Assembly: GCF_029626105.1 (NCBI RefSeq)
Contig: NZ_JARUBH010000009.1
Location: 744,001-808,000 of the forward strand
DNA: 64,000 nucleotides
Source of the DNA: Solwaraspora sp. WMMD792
GTDB lineage: Bacteria > Actinomycetota > Actinomycetes > Mycobacteriales > Micromonosporaceae
Direction: 5' to 3'
This document shows positions 8,828 through 17,611 of this stretch, in pieces. A model generated the notes under the pieces. It made no database searches and was not told where the DNA came from. It saw nothing but the letters and a program-made list of their open reading frames with translations. Position 1 is the first letter of the stretch; every line of letters begins with the position of its first letter. The translations under genes and the position numbers were made by a program.

Positions 8828-9022
8828 TCAGGCGCCCCGGACCACCTTGCCGGCCTTGAGGCAGGAGGTGCAGGCGTTCACCTTGCGGGTGTTGCCGCCA
8901 CCGGCCGGGGTGCGAACGGTCTGGATGTTCGGGTTCCAACGGCGGTTGGTCTTCTTCTTCGACCACGGCACGTTGTGACCGAAGCCCGGCCCTTTGCCAC
9001 AGACGTCGCACACGCTAGCCAC
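8828..9022 (-). CDS. rpmB: 50S ribosomal protein L28 (zinc-binding form)
   Basis: A 64-residue large-subunit protein starting MASVCDVCGKGPGFGHN. Two CxxC pairs (CDVC near residue 5, CTSC near 51) mark the zinc-containing C+ type of L28. Actinomycetes often carry a second, zinc-free copy elsewhere under Zur control. The GTG start gives the expected N-terminus. It diverges from the DAK2 gene, with 196 bp between the starts. Confidence 0.95.
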   Translation of the reverse strand: MASVCDVCGKGPGFGHNVPWSKKKTNRRWNPNIQTVRTPAGGGNTRKVNACTSCLKAGKVVRGA

Positions 9023-9218
9023 GGGATACTCCTGGGGATTTGTCGTTCATCAGGTCGCCGGTCGCCGGGACACACCACGCCCAGACAACCTGGCCAGGCT
9101 ACCCGATCGACCACCCGGGCGGCCAATCGCCCTGCCCCGACCGTCAAGCTGCCGCCGCCCGGCCGCGCGCGGGTCGTCTTCACGGCGGCTGTCGGCGTGC
9201 GCCAGTAGGCTCATCGCC

Positions 9219-10943
9219 GTGCTGGACACCCTTGACGCCGCCGCCGTGCGCCGGTGGTGTTCGGGTGCGCTGGCCGCGCTGCGCCGCCACCAGGGCGAGA
9301 TCGACGCGCTCAACGTCTACCCGGTGCCGGACGGCGACACCGGCACCAACCTGGTCCTCACCCTCACCTCGGCCCAACATGCCCTGGCCCTTGACCTGGA
9401 CAACTCCTCGGAGGGGGAGCAGACCTCGCACGGGCGGGTGCTGCGGCTGATGGCCCGAGGCGCGCTGCTCGGCGCCCGGGGCAACTCCGGGGTGATCGTC
9501 TCGCAGATCCTGCGTGCCCTGGCCGACGCGCTCACCGACACCGCCGTGGTGCGTGGCCGGGCCCTCGCGTCGGCGTTGACCGCCGCCACCGACGCGGCGT
9601 ACGCGGCGGTCGCCCGCCCGGTCGAGGGGACCGTGCTGACCGTGGTCGCCGCCGCCGCGCGGGCCGCCGACCGGACCGGCTCCGACGACCTCGCCACCGT
9701 GGTACGGGCCGCCGCCTCGGCCGCCCGCGACGCCCTCGCTGCGACCCCCGGCCAACTGCCGGTGCTGGCCCGCGCCGGGGTGGTCGACGCCGGCGGCCGC
9801 GGCCTGTGCCTGCTGCTCGACGCGCTGGCCGCCGTGGTCGGCACCCCGCTCACCGACAGCACCGACAACCCTGACAACGCCGACAGCCCTGACAACCCAG
9901 TCGGCCGCGCCGCCGACCCCGACGGCGCCGACCCCGACCCCGACGGCGCCGGTTCCGCCGTCGACTCCCACAGTGGGGCCGGTTCCGAGGGGTACGCCTA
10001 CGAGGTGCAGTTCCTGCTCGAAGCGCCGGCCGGGGCGGTCGACCGGATGCGGGCCGCACTCGCCGAGATCGGCGACTCGCTGGTCGTCGTCGGCTCCGAC
10101 GCAGGGGGCGATGACGACAGGGACGATGACGACGGGGACGGCGACAAGGACGCTGACGCCAGGAACGGTCCGGTGTGGAACGTTCACGTGCACGTCGACG
10201 ACATCGGCGCCGCCATCGAGGCCGGCATCGCCGCCGGTCGCCCGTACCAGATCTCGGTCACCCGGTTCGCCGACCAGCCGGCACCGCCGCTCGCCGGCCG
10301 GGCCGCGGTGGTGGTCGCCGCCGGCACCGGCCTCGCCGCCCTGTTCACCGGTGAGGGCGCCGACGTGGTCGGCGGCTCCCCGTCCACCGCCGAGCTGCTC
10401 GACGCCATCCGCCGCACCGGCGCCGCCGAGGTGGTGGTGCTGCCCAACGACCCGGACACCCAGGCCGTCGCCGGTCTCGCCGCCCGGGAGGCCGAGGCCG
10501 TCGGCGTCACCGTCGCCGTCGTGCCGACCCGGTCACCGGTGCAGGCCCTCGCCGCGCTCGCCGTCCGTGACCCGCGACGCCGCTTCGACGACGACGTGAT
10601 TGCGATGGCCGAGGCCGCCGGGGCCTGCCGGTACGCCGAGGTCTGCCACGCCGCCCGGGAGGCGCTCACCGTCGCCGGCCGCTGCCGCCCCGGCGACGTG
10701 CTCGCCCTGGTCGAGGGGGAGGTGCTGCTGATCGGCACCGACCTGGCCGGCACCTGCCGCAACCTGCTGGACCAGCTGCTCGGCGGCGGCGGTGAACTGG
10801 TCACCCTGATCGTCGGCGGGCAGGCACCGGACGGCCTGGGCGACGCGGTGGCGGCGCACGTCGCCCGCTGCTGGCCGTTCGTCGAGGTGCACACCTTCGT
10901 CGGCGGGCAGCCGCACTACCCGCTGCTGGTAGGGATCGAATGA
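9219..10943 (+). CDS. DAK2 (DhaL-like) / FakA-YloV family kinase
   Basis: A 574-residue protein with an N-terminal DhaL-type nucleotide domain (NVYPVPDGDTGTNL near residue 33, with the phosphate- and Mg-binding Asp residues; LLGARGNSGVI near 85) and a DegV/FakA-like C-terminal half (ADVVGGSPSTAEL, VVVLPNDPDTQA). Firmicute relatives (FakA) phosphorylate fatty acids bound to a FakB partner; the substrate here is unproven. Two Asp/Gly-rich low-complexity inserts lie near residues 210-250 and 290-315. The GTG start seven bases after TAGGCT suggests a leaderless message. Directly upstream of recG, a conserved actinobacterial arrangement. Confidence 0.85.
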   Translation: MLDTLDAAAVRRWCSGALAALRRHQGEIDALNVYPVPDGDTGTNLVLTLTSAQHALALDLDNSSEGEQTSHGRVLRLMARGALLGARGNSGVIVSQILRALADALTDTAVVRGRALASALTAATDAAYAAVARPVEGTVLTVVAAAARAADRTGSDDLATVVRAAASAARDALAATPGQLPVLARAGVVDAGGRGLCLLLDALAAVVGTPLTDSTDNPDNADSPDNPVGRAADPDGADPDPDGAGSAVDSHSGAGSEGYAYEVQFLLEAPAGAVDRMRAALAEIGDSLVVVGSDAGGDDDRDDDDGDGDKDADARNGPVWNVHVHVDDIGAAIEAGIAAGRPYQISVTRFADQPAPPLAGRAAVVVAAGTGLAALFTGEGADVVGGSPSTAELLDAIRRTGAAEVVVLPNDPDTQAVAGLAAREAEAVGVTVAVVPTRSPVQALAALAVRDPRRRFDDDVIAMAEAAGACRYAEVCHAAREALTVAGRCRPGDVLALVEGEVLLIGTDLAGTCRNLLDQLLGGGGELVTLIVGGQAPDGLGDAVAAHVARCWPFVEVHTFVGGQPHYPLLVGIE

Positions 10944-10965
10944 CGCAGTCGTTGTTGGAGGCCGG

Positions 10966-13179
10966 ATGACGCAGCCGTGCACGATGGACACTCCGCTGAA
11001 GGTCAACCTGGGCGCAAAGACCGCCAAGGCGATGGCCGACCACCTCGACCTGCACACCGTCGGGGACCTGCTCTACCACTTCCCGCGCCGCTACGACCAG
11101 CGCGGCGAACACACCGACATCCGTTCGCTGGAGGTGGGGGAGCAGGTCACCGTCCTGGGCCAGGTGCGGCGGACCACCGTACGGCCGATGCGGCAACGGC
11201 GCGGCAAGCTGCTCGAAGTAATCGTCGAGGACGGCACCGGCGGCACCCTGACGTTGACCTTCTTCGGCAACCAGGCATGGCGGGAACGGGACCTGAAACC
11301 GGGCCGCTGGGGGCTGTTCGCCGGCAAGGTGACCGAGTTCCGGGGCCTACGCCAGCTCAACGGCCCCGAGTACGTGCTGCTCGGCGACGGCGCCGCCGAC
11401 GGCGAGGTGGCCGCCGAGGACCCGGTGGAGGAGTTCGCCGGTGCGCTGATCCCGGTCTACCCGGCCGCCGCCGCCGTACCGACCTGGGTGATCGCCCGCT
11501 GCGTACGGACCGTGCTGGACGTGCTCACCCCACCCGAGGATCCGATGCCGGCGGCGGTCCGGGCCAGCCGCAACCTGCTCGGCCTGCACCCGGCGCTGCG
11601 GCAGATCCACCGCCCGGCCGACGAACCCGAGCTGTTCCAGGCCCGGCGGCGGCTCAAGTGGGACGAGGCGTTCGCCGTACAGCTGACGTTGGTGCAGCGC
11701 AAGCTGCGCGCCGCCGACTGGCCCGCACGGCCCCGGCCCCGCGCGGACGCCGGCCTGCTGGCCGCGTTCGACGCCCGACTGCCGTACGAGCTGACCGACG
11801 GCCAGCGGCGCATCGGCGAGGAGATCGCCGCCGACCTGGCCACCGCGCATCCGATGCACCGGCTGCTGCAGGGCGAGGTCGGCTCCGGCAAGACGGTGTG
11901 CGCGCTGCGGGCGATGCTGCAGGTCGTCGACGCCGGCGGGCAGGCGGCGCTGCTCGCCCCGACCGAGGTGCTGGCCGCCCAGCACCACCGGGGCATCCAG
12001 GAGCTGCTCGGCCCGCTGGGGCGGGCCGGTGAGCTGGACGGCGACCCGGCCGGCACCCGGGTGACGCTGGTCACCGGGTCGCTGGGTGCGGCGGCCCGCC
12101 GGGCCGCGCTCGACGAGGTCCGCGACGGCCGGGCCGGCATCGTGATCGGCACCCACGCCCTGCTGTACGAGGGCGTCGACTTCGCCGACCTGGGTCTGGT
12201 CGTCGTCGACGAGCAGCACCGGTTCGGGGTGGAGCAGCGCGACGCGTTGCGGGCCAAGGCCGAGCAGCCGCCGCACGTGCTGGTGATGACCGCCACCCCG
12301 ATTCCGCGGACGGTCGCCATGACCGTGTACGGCGATCTGGAGGTCTCCGCGCTCACCCAGCTGCCCGGCGGCCGGTCGCCGATCACCTCGCACGTGGTCC
12401 CGGCGGCGGAGAAGCCGGCCTTTCTGGAGCGGGCCTGGCGGCGGGTACGCGAGGAGGTGGCCGCCGGCCATCAGGCGTACGTGGTCTGCCCGCGCATCGG
12501 TGACGCGACCGGAACCGGTGCCGACGAGGAGCCCTCCGGCGACGGCGACGATCCCGGGGCGCGGCGGCCGCCGCTGGCGGTGACCGAGGTGGCGCCGCTG
12601 CTCGCCGACGGGCCGCTGCACGGGCTGCGGATCGAGGTGCTGCACGGTCGGCTGCCGGCCGACGCCAAGGACGCGGTGATGCGTTCCTTCGCCGCCGGTG
12701 ACGTCGACGTGCTGGTCGCCACGACGGTGGTCGAGGTCGGGGTGAACGTGCCGAACGCCACCGTGATGATCGTGCTGGACGCCGACCGGTTCGGGGTGTC
12801 GCAGCTGCACCAGCTGCGTGGCCGGGTCGGTCGGGGCTCGGCGGCCGGGCTGTGCCTGCTGGTCACCGACGCCGCCGACGGTACGCCGGCCCGCGAGCGG
12901 CTGGACGCGGTCGCGTCGACCACCGACGGGTTCCGGCTGGCCGAGCTGGATCTGGAGCAGCGCCGCGAAGGTGACGTGCTGGGCGCGACCCAGTCGGGTC
13001 GCCGGTCCCACCTGCGGCTGTTGTCGCTGCTGCGCGACGCCGACCTGATCGGGCAGGCCCGGGCCGAGGCGATCGACCTGCTCGGCGACGATCCGGAGCT
13101 GACCCGGCATCCGGCGCTGGCGGCATCCGTCGGCACTTTGGTCGACGCCGAACGCGCCGAGTACCTGGAGAAGGGCTGA
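10966..13179 (+). CDS. recG: ATP-dependent DNA helicase RecG
   Basis: Remodels stalled replication forks and branches Holliday junctions. The 737-residue product has an N-terminal wedge/OB domain (VLGQVRRTTVRPMRQRRGK), Walker A GEVGSGKT near residue 303, DEQH box VVVDEQHRFGVEQR near 415, TATPIPRT, and the C-terminal helicase motifs VATTVVEVGVNVPNA and QLHQLRGRVGRG. A short acidic insert (about residues 522-540) is probably a surface loop. The ATG at 10966 is used; an in-frame ATG at 10984 is possible. It follows the DAK2 gene by 22 bp and is probably co-transcribed. Confidence 0.95.
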   Translation: MTQPCTMDTPLKVNLGAKTAKAMADHLDLHTVGDLLYHFPRRYDQRGEHTDIRSLEVGEQVTVLGQVRRTTVRPMRQRRGKLLEVIVEDGTGGTLTLTFFGNQAWRERDLKPGRWGLFAGKVTEFRGLRQLNGPEYVLLGDGAADGEVAAEDPVEEFAGALIPVYPAAAAVPTWVIARCVRTVLDVLTPPEDPMPAAVRASRNLLGLHPALRQIHRPADEPELFQARRRLKWDEAFAVQLTLVQRKLRAADWPARPRPRADAGLLAAFDARLPYELTDGQRRIGEEIAADLATAHPMHRLLQGEVGSGKTVCALRAMLQVVDAGGQAALLAPTEVLAAQHHRGIQELLGPLGRAGELDGDPAGTRVTLVTGSLGAAARRAALDEVRDGRAGIVIGTHALLYEGVDFADLGLVVVDEQHRFGVEQRDALRAKAEQPPHVLVMTATPIPRTVAMTVYGDLEVSALTQLPGGRSPITSHVVPAAEKPAFLERAWRRVREEVAAGHQAYVVCPRIGDATGTGADEEPSGDGDDPGARRPPLAVTEVAPLLADGPLHGLRIEVLHGRLPADAKDAVMRSFAAGDVDVLVATTVVEVGVNVPNATVMIVLDADRFGVSQLHQLRGRVGRGSAAGLCLLVTDAADGTPARERLDAVASTTDGFRLAELDLEQRREGDVLGATQSGRRSHLRLLSLLRDADLIGQARAEAIDLLGDDPELTRHPALAASVGTLVDAERAEYLEKG

Positions 13180-13210
13180 ATCCGCGGCCGGGAGCGGCTG
13201 AGGCGGGCCG

Positions 13211-13275
13211 GGGAACGGGGCTGCGGCGGACCAGGGAACGGCTGCGGCGGACCGGGGAACGGCTGCGGCCGGACA
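13211..13275. repeat. three tandem copies of a ~21-bp GC-rich unit
   Basis: Copies of GGGAACGGCTGCGGCGGACC-type units, 23, 21 and 21 bp long, lie just after recG. They contain no coding frame of note and may have arisen by slippage. Confidence 0.7.
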
Positions 13276-13278
13276 GGC

Positions 13279-13316
13279 GGAAGGGCGCCGACCGGGGGGA
13301 TGGTCGACGCCCTTCC
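13279..13316. terminator. terminator-like hairpin after recG
   Basis: A 15-bp stem with one mismatch (GGAAGGGCGCCGACC with GGTCGACGCCCTTCC) around an 8-base loop, between convergent recG and the LPXTG gene. It is probably a bidirectional terminator; there is no T-run. Confidence 0.7.
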
Positions 13317-13370
13317 AGGGGTGGTGCGGGGGGATGACTTGTCAGTCAGTCACGACCCAGGGTGGCTGAC

Positions 13371-14528
13371 TCAGGCGGTGAAGGTGACCCGCCGACGACG
13401 CGCCAGGTAGAACAGCACGCCACCGATGGCCAGCAGCGCGACGGCGCCAGCGGCGAGACCGCCAGCGGCGGCACCGGTGACCGGCAGGGAACCGCCGCCC
13501 TCGCCACCGGTGTCACAGTCCTCCGGCAGCTCCCAGGCGAAGGCCTCGGACTCGTCCTCGAAGCCCTCGACGACCGGGGTGACCTCAAGGCCCTCGAACG
13601 CGTCGAACTCGGCCACGCCCGACTCACCGGGGCCGACGGTGACGGTGAGGGTGTCGCCCTCGTTCGGCACGAAGTCGACGGTGATGGTCTCGCCGTCCTC
13701 CGGGTTGTTGATCGTGAAGATCAGCTGGTCGCAGGTGGACTCGATGATGCCCTCGGGCTCGGCGGGCTCGACGCAGTCCTCCGGCTCGGTCCAAGCGCTT
13801 TCGGCGAGCGGCTCCTCGGAGCCTTCCTCGGTCACGACGATCGAGGAGGCGTTCTCCGCCGGAACGGTGACGGTGGTGCTCTCTGCGGGCTGCACGGTCA
13901 CGGACTCGGTGAAGTCGGCCGCGCCGGTGACCGTGAACTTGGCCGGTGCGGTGCCGCCCTCGCCGTTGACCAGGGTGACGACGACCGAGCCGTCACAGGC
14001 CGACGCGAATGTTGCGGACGGGTTGGCCGTGGGCTTGTTGCACTCACCGTCGAAGGTCACCGAACCGACGGCCGTCCGTTCGACCTTCCCGCCCACCCGG
14101 AACTTCCACTTGGCGGTGACCGACAGGGTGGCCTCGGTCGCGTCGCCCGGCACGACCTGGGTACCGGTCAGTTCGCCTTCGCCGGCCGTCGGGATGACCG
14201 CTCCCTTGGCGAACCCGTCCAGGGTGGTGGCGTCCGGGGAGAGACTCATCTCTTTGACGGTCGCGTCCCGCTTCACCTGGAAGTCCTGCTTGGCGAGCTC
14301 CTCACGCTCCAGCTTGTTCTGGCTCACGGTCCAGCCGACCAGCCAGTTGCCGGTTTCCGCGTCGCAGGTTGCCTCGCCGGTGACGGTCACGACGAACAGC
14401 TTGAAATTTTCCTTGTGGTTGCCGGTGGCAGCCGCAGGCGCGCCGAGGGCGGCGATGCCGGCCAGACCGATCGTCGCGCCGGCCGCGATGGCCAGGGCGC
14501 GCCGAAGCGGAGACTTCAGACGGTTCAC
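13371..14528 (-). CDS. LPXTG-anchored cell-surface protein
   Basis: A 385-residue exported protein. It has a signal peptide with an Arg/Lys start, a hydrophobic core (ALAIAAGATIGLAGIAALGA) and a likely cut after APAAA. An acidic, Thr/Val-rich ectodomain of beta-sandwich character with six Cys follows. The C-terminal sorting signal is LPVTG (residues 348-352), a 20-residue hydrophobic segment, and ARRRR. A sortase would attach it to peptidoglycan, but no sortase gene is in the window. Its ligand and role are unknown. A 400-bp region lies upstream; the gene is monocistronic and convergent with recG. Confidence 0.85.
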   Translation of the reverse strand: MNRLKSPLRRALAIAAGATIGLAGIAALGAPAAATGNHKENFKLFVVTVTGEATCDAETGNWLVGWTVSQNKLEREELAKQDFQVKRDATVKEMSLSPDATTLDGFAKGAVIPTAGEGELTGTQVVPGDATEATLSVTAKWKFRVGGKVERTAVGSVTFDGECNKPTANPSATFASACDGSVVVTLVNGEGGTAPAKFTVTGAADFTESVTVQPAESTTVTVPAENASSIVVTEEGSEEPLAESAWTEPEDCVEPAEPEGIIESTCDQLIFTINNPEDGETITVDFVPNEGDTLTVTVGPGESGVAEFDAFEGLEVTPVVEGFEDESEAFAWELPEDCDTGGEGGGSLPVTGAAAGGLAAGAVALLAIGGVLFYLARRRRVTFTA

Positions 14529-14857
14529 AGGTACTCCCGAGTGAGGGGTTCAGGGGCCCGGCGCGGTCGTGCGCAACCTGACTGGTGAGGTGCAGTCGAT
14601 GATTGGTGCGACAACGACCCGCGTCGTGCGTCGTGTCCGGCGTTGTCCCACCGGCACAGCGCCTGACCTTAGCTGTTCCTGAACTGACGTGGTGACCCAC
14701 AGGTCCGGCTAAGGATGATGTTGTCGTTCCGAGACAATTCATAGACGCAACGTGTTCGCCGTCCGCTTTGCGGGTGGCCGTTCTTGCCTCGGGTGTCTCT
14801 CCGGCACAACAGATGCCCCTGGTCACGCGAGGGCGGATTAAGCCGTCCGGGTCGGCA
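14529..14857. other. non-coding interval between divergent genes
   Basis: About 330 bp between the LPXTG gene and the rsmD promoter region. The stretch near 14700-14760 is less GC-rich and probably carries the LPXTG-gene promoter, but I cannot assign convincing -35/-10 boxes. No RNA gene or intact ORF is seen. Confidence 0.5.
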
Positions 14858-14932
14858 TTCGACCGGTTTGGCTGATCGCGTAGCGTGCCGGGGATGAGCG
14901 AACCGGCCGCCGTTGGGGTCCGCCGCCGATGA
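14858..14932 (+). promoter_or_regulatory. putative rsmD promoter with a 12-codon upstream ORF overlapping its start
   Basis: A weak TTCGAC (14858-14863) and TAGCGT (14881-14886) are separated by 17 bp. Seven bases later an ATG (14894) opens a 12-codon ORF whose TGA (14930-14932) overlaps the rsmD ATG as ATGA. Such a mini-ORF could be translated from a leaderless message and couple translation into rsmD. Confidence 0.4.
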
Positions 14933-15492
14933 CCCGGATCATCTCCGGCCGGCTCGGCGGCCGGCGGATCGCCACGCCGCCCGGCGCGAACACCCGGCCC
15001 ACCTCCGACCGGGTCCGCGAGGCGCTGTTCAGCACCCTCGGCACGATGACCGATCTGGTCGGGGCGCGGTTCGCCGACCTCTACGCGGGCAGCGGCGCGG
15101 TGGGTCTGGAGGCGCTGTCCCGGGGCGCCGACCACGTCCTGCTGGTCGAGTCCGACGCGCGGGCCGCCCGTACCGTCCGGGCGAACATCGCCACGCTGGG
15201 AGCCGGCACCGGTGCCCGACTGATCACCGCCAAGGTCGCGACCGCGCTGGCCACGCCGCCGGACGGCGGCGGCTACGACGTGGTCTTCGCCGACCCGCCG
15301 TACGCGGTGACCGACGCCGAACTCCGGACCGTCCTGGACGGTCTCGTCGTCGGCGGCTGGCTTGCCCCGCACGCCGTCGTGGTGATCGAGCGGTCCGCCC
15401 GGGGACCGGCGTTGACCTGGGTGGAAGGCGTCACTGCCGAACGCGGGCGGCGTTACGGCGAGACCATGCTTTGGTACGGTCGGCGATCATGA
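14929..15492 (+). CDS. rsmD: 16S rRNA (guanine(966)-N(2))-methyltransferase RsmD
   Basis: Methylates G966 (E. coli numbering) of 16S rRNA using S-adenosylmethionine. The 187 residues carry the family start RIISGRLGGRRI, PTSDRVREALFS, the SAM site FADLYAGSGAVGLEALSRGA (about 46-65) and the catalytic DPPY motif near residue 122. The stop overlaps the coaD start as ATGA, so the two are translationally coupled, a pairing that is very widespread in bacteria. Confidence 0.95.
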   Translation: MTRIISGRLGGRRIATPPGANTRPTSDRVREALFSTLGTMTDLVGARFADLYAGSGAVGLEALSRGADHVLLVESDARAARTVRANIATLGAGTGARLITAKVATALATPPDGGGYDVVFADPPYAVTDAELRTVLDGLVVGGWLAPHAVVVIERSARGPALTWVEGVTAERGRRYGETMLWYGRRS

Positions 15493-15983
15493 GACGAGCG
15501 GTGTGCCCTGGCTCTTTCGACCCGGTCACCAACGGACATCTCGACATCATCGGCCGGGCCAGCCGGCTGTTCGACGAGGTCATCGTGGGTGTCCTGATCA
15601 ACCAGTCCAAGGCTGGCCTGTTCACCATCGACGAGCGGATATCGATGCTCCGCGAAGTGACTGGGTCGTACCGCAACGTTCGGGTCGCGTCGTTCCGTGG
15701 CCTGCTGGTGGACTTCTGCCGTGCCCAGGAGGCGGCCGTCGTGGTCAAGGGCCTGCGGGCGGTCAGCGACTTCGACTACGAACTGCAGATGGCGCAGATG
15801 AACATCGGCCTGGCCGGGGTGGAGACGCTGTTCATGCCGACCAACCCGCTCTACTCGTTCCTCTCCTCCAGCCTGGTCAAGGAGGTCGCCAAGTGGGGCG
15901 GTGACGTCTCGGCGCACCTGCCCGAGGCGGTCCACGACCGGCTGCTCGCCCGGGTCACCGCGCCACCGACCCAGCAGGTGTGA
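15489..15983 (+). CDS. coaD: phosphopantetheine adenylyltransferase
   Basis: Transfers AMP from ATP to 4'-phosphopantetheine, the penultimate step of coenzyme A synthesis. The 164-residue length is normal. The nucleotidyltransferase motif PGSFDPVTNGHLDII (T/HxGH type, about residues 7-21), VVKGLRAVSDFDYELQMAQ and the ISSTxIR-equivalent FLSSSLVKEVA are visible. The ATG overlaps the rsmD TGA. Confidence 0.96.
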   Translation: MRRAVCPGSFDPVTNGHLDIIGRASRLFDEVIVGVLINQSKAGLFTIDERISMLREVTGSYRNVRVASFRGLLVDFCRAQEAAVVVKGLRAVSDFDYELQMAQMNIGLAGVETLFMPTNPLYSFLSSSLVKEVAKWGGDVSAHLPEAVHDRLLARVTAPPTQQV

Positions 15984-16195
15984 ACCGGGCCGGCCCGGCA
16001 GCTCCGGGCGGGCCGACCGAGCCGCGATGAACCGCCCGGCGCGTCGCGACTCGCCCGGACTCGGGGTGGGATGGACCACATGTCGTCCGGGGTCGCATCA
16101 TGATGGAGCGCCGACCGGTCCGGCAGTTGGGATGATGACGTTCTGGCCCGGCCTTGCCATCATGGTGGGTCGACCCTCCGACAACAGGGAGTGAG

Positions 16196-16699
16196 ATGCC
16201 GGTGGATCCATTCGACCGCATCGACGAGATCATCGCGATGGTGGAGACCGCGCGGGCCGTGCCGATGTCCCGGAACAACTGCATGATCGACCGGGCCGAG
16301 ATGATCGGTGTCCTGGACCAGTTCCGGGCCGAGCTCCCCGCCGACCTGCGCCGGGCGGCGGCGCTGCTGGAGGAACGCGACAAGATCATGGACGCCGGCA
16401 AGCGCGAGGCGGACCGGATCATCAGCGAGGGCGAGGCCGAGCACGCCCGGCTGGTGTCGGTGAACGAGATCACGGTCTCCGCCGAGCATGAGGGCGCGCG
16501 GATCGTCGCCGAGGCCCGCGCCGAGGCGCAGCGGCTGCGCGCCGAGGTCGACGACTACGTCGACACCGCGCTGGCCAACTTTGAGCAGTTCCTCACCCGG
16601 GCGTTGGCCTCGATAGAGCGTGGCCGGGACAAGATGCACGCGCTGCGGGAGATCGGTACCTTCTCAGGTGAGGAGAATGAACGCCCGCTGCCGTTCTGA
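16196..16699 (+). CDS. DivIVA-like coiled-coil protein
   Basis: A 167-residue, highly charged, mostly helical protein (RAAALLEERDKIMDAGKREA; EAEHARLV; ARIVAEARAEAQRLRAEVDD). Such proteins are usually annotated in actinomycetes as cell-division-initiation/DivIVA-like, and the coiled coil also resembles the ATP synthase b subunit. No membrane segment is present. The ATG follows GGGAGTGAG, a good ribosome site. It lies between coaD and DUF177-rpmF. A role in scaffolding at the membrane or septum is inferred only. Confidence 0.7.
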   Translation: MPVDPFDRIDEIIAMVETARAVPMSRNNCMIDRAEMIGVLDQFRAELPADLRRAAALLEERDKIMDAGKREADRIISEGEAEHARLVSVNEITVSAEHEGARIVAEARAEAQRLRAEVDDYVDTALANFEQFLTRALASIERGRDKMHALREIGTFSGEENERPLPF

Positions 16700-16746
16700 C
16701 CGACCGCGGGCACCGTCCCGCTGACCGACCGCCCCTGACCGACCGC
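16696..16746. repeat. three copies of CTGACCGACCGC
   Basis: A 12-bp unit occurs at 16696, 16721 and 16735, beginning in the last codons of the DivIVA-like gene. No function is evident. Confidence 0.5.
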
Positions 16747-16858
16747 TCGCCCTGCTGACCCGCCGTCGTCCGCCTGGCCGACCGGTGCCCCGGTTCGACG
16801 CCGTCGCCGCTGCTCGGGTAACCTGTTTTGTCGGCCTCTACCAGGCCGGAGTCCAACT

Positions 16859-17422
16859 ATGCGCAATCACTCGTCGAAGACACTCAACCCCAGGTCGCCG
16901 CTGGTTCTCGATACCCGGGAACTGCCGCGTCGCCCTGGCGCGTTGCGTACGGTGAGCCGGGTGGTGCCCGCGCCGGCGGACCTCGGGCTGGAGCTGAACG
17001 GCGTACCGGAAGGTGCCGACCTGAGCCTCGATCTGCGGCTCGAGTCGGTCTCCGAAGGGGTGCTCGTCTCCGGGACGGTCTCCGGACCGGTCTCCGGCGA
17101 GTGCGGGCGGTGCCTGCGCCCGATCAGCGAGTCGCTGACCGTCCCGATCCAGGAGCTGTACGCGTACGAGAACAGCACCACGGACGAGACGACCGACATC
17201 GACGAGGTGGGCCGGTTGCAGGGCGATCTGATCGACCTGGAGCCGGCACTGCGGGACGCGGTGGTGCTTGCACTGCCGACCACCCCGCTGTGCCGCAGCG
17301 ACTGCCCTGGGCTGTGCCCCGACTGCGGGGTGCACTGGGACGAGCTGCCGGACGACCACAACCACCAACAGGTCGACCCGAGGTGGGCCGGCCTGTCGCA
17401 ACTGACCCGCCAAGAGGAGTAA
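16859..17422 (+). CDS. DUF177 (YceD) family protein
   Basis: A 187-residue protein with SGECGRCLRPI, ELYAYENS and a C-terminal zinc-like cluster LCRSDCPGLCPDCGVHWDE, characteristic of DUF177. Members lie just upstream of rpmF in most bacteria and have been linked to 23S rRNA accumulation; the molecular role is unsettled. rpmF follows after five bases, so this is the first gene of the DUF177-rpmF-plsX-rnc-fpg unit. Confidence 0.9.
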   Translation: MRNHSSKTLNPRSPLVLDTRELPRRPGALRTVSRVVPAPADLGLELNGVPEGADLSLDLRLESVSEGVLVSGTVSGPVSGECGRCLRPISESLTVPIQELYAYENSTTDETTDIDEVGRLQGDLIDLEPALRDAVVLALPTTPLCRSDCPGLCPDCGVHWDELPDDHNHQQVDPRWAGLSQLTRQEE

Positions 17423-17427
17423 GAGCC

Positions 17428-17601
17428 GTGGCCGTTCCCAAGCGCCGGATGTCCCGCAGCAACACCCGTTCCCGCCGGTCCCAGTGGAAGACCACGCCGG
17501 TAGTGACCGTCGAGTGCCCGCAGTGCAAGTCCGCGAAGCTGCCGCACACCGCGTGCACCGTCTGCGGCACCTACAACGGCCGCCAGGTCATCGAGGTCTG
17601 A
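17428..17601 (+). CDS. rpmF: 50S ribosomal protein L32
   Basis: A 57-residue large-subunit protein (start AVPKRRMSRSNTRSRRSQWK) with a zinc-binding CPQC...CTVC pair. The GTG start follows AGAGGAGTAAGA. It sits between DUF177 and plsX, its near-universal position. Confidence 0.96.
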   Translation: MAVPKRRMSRSNTRSRRSQWKTTPVVTVECPQCKSAKLPHTACTVCGTYNGRQVIEV

Positions 17602-17611
17602 TCCGGTCGTC

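Noticed and set aside
13371-14528. Plus-strand open frames opposite the LPXTG gene
   Set aside because: They lack domains, while the minus frame has a signal peptide and a complete sorting signal.
16080-16195. Dyads of the type CATCATGATG upstream of the DivIVA-like gene as an operator
   Set aside because: Short, irregularly spaced and close to chance expectation.
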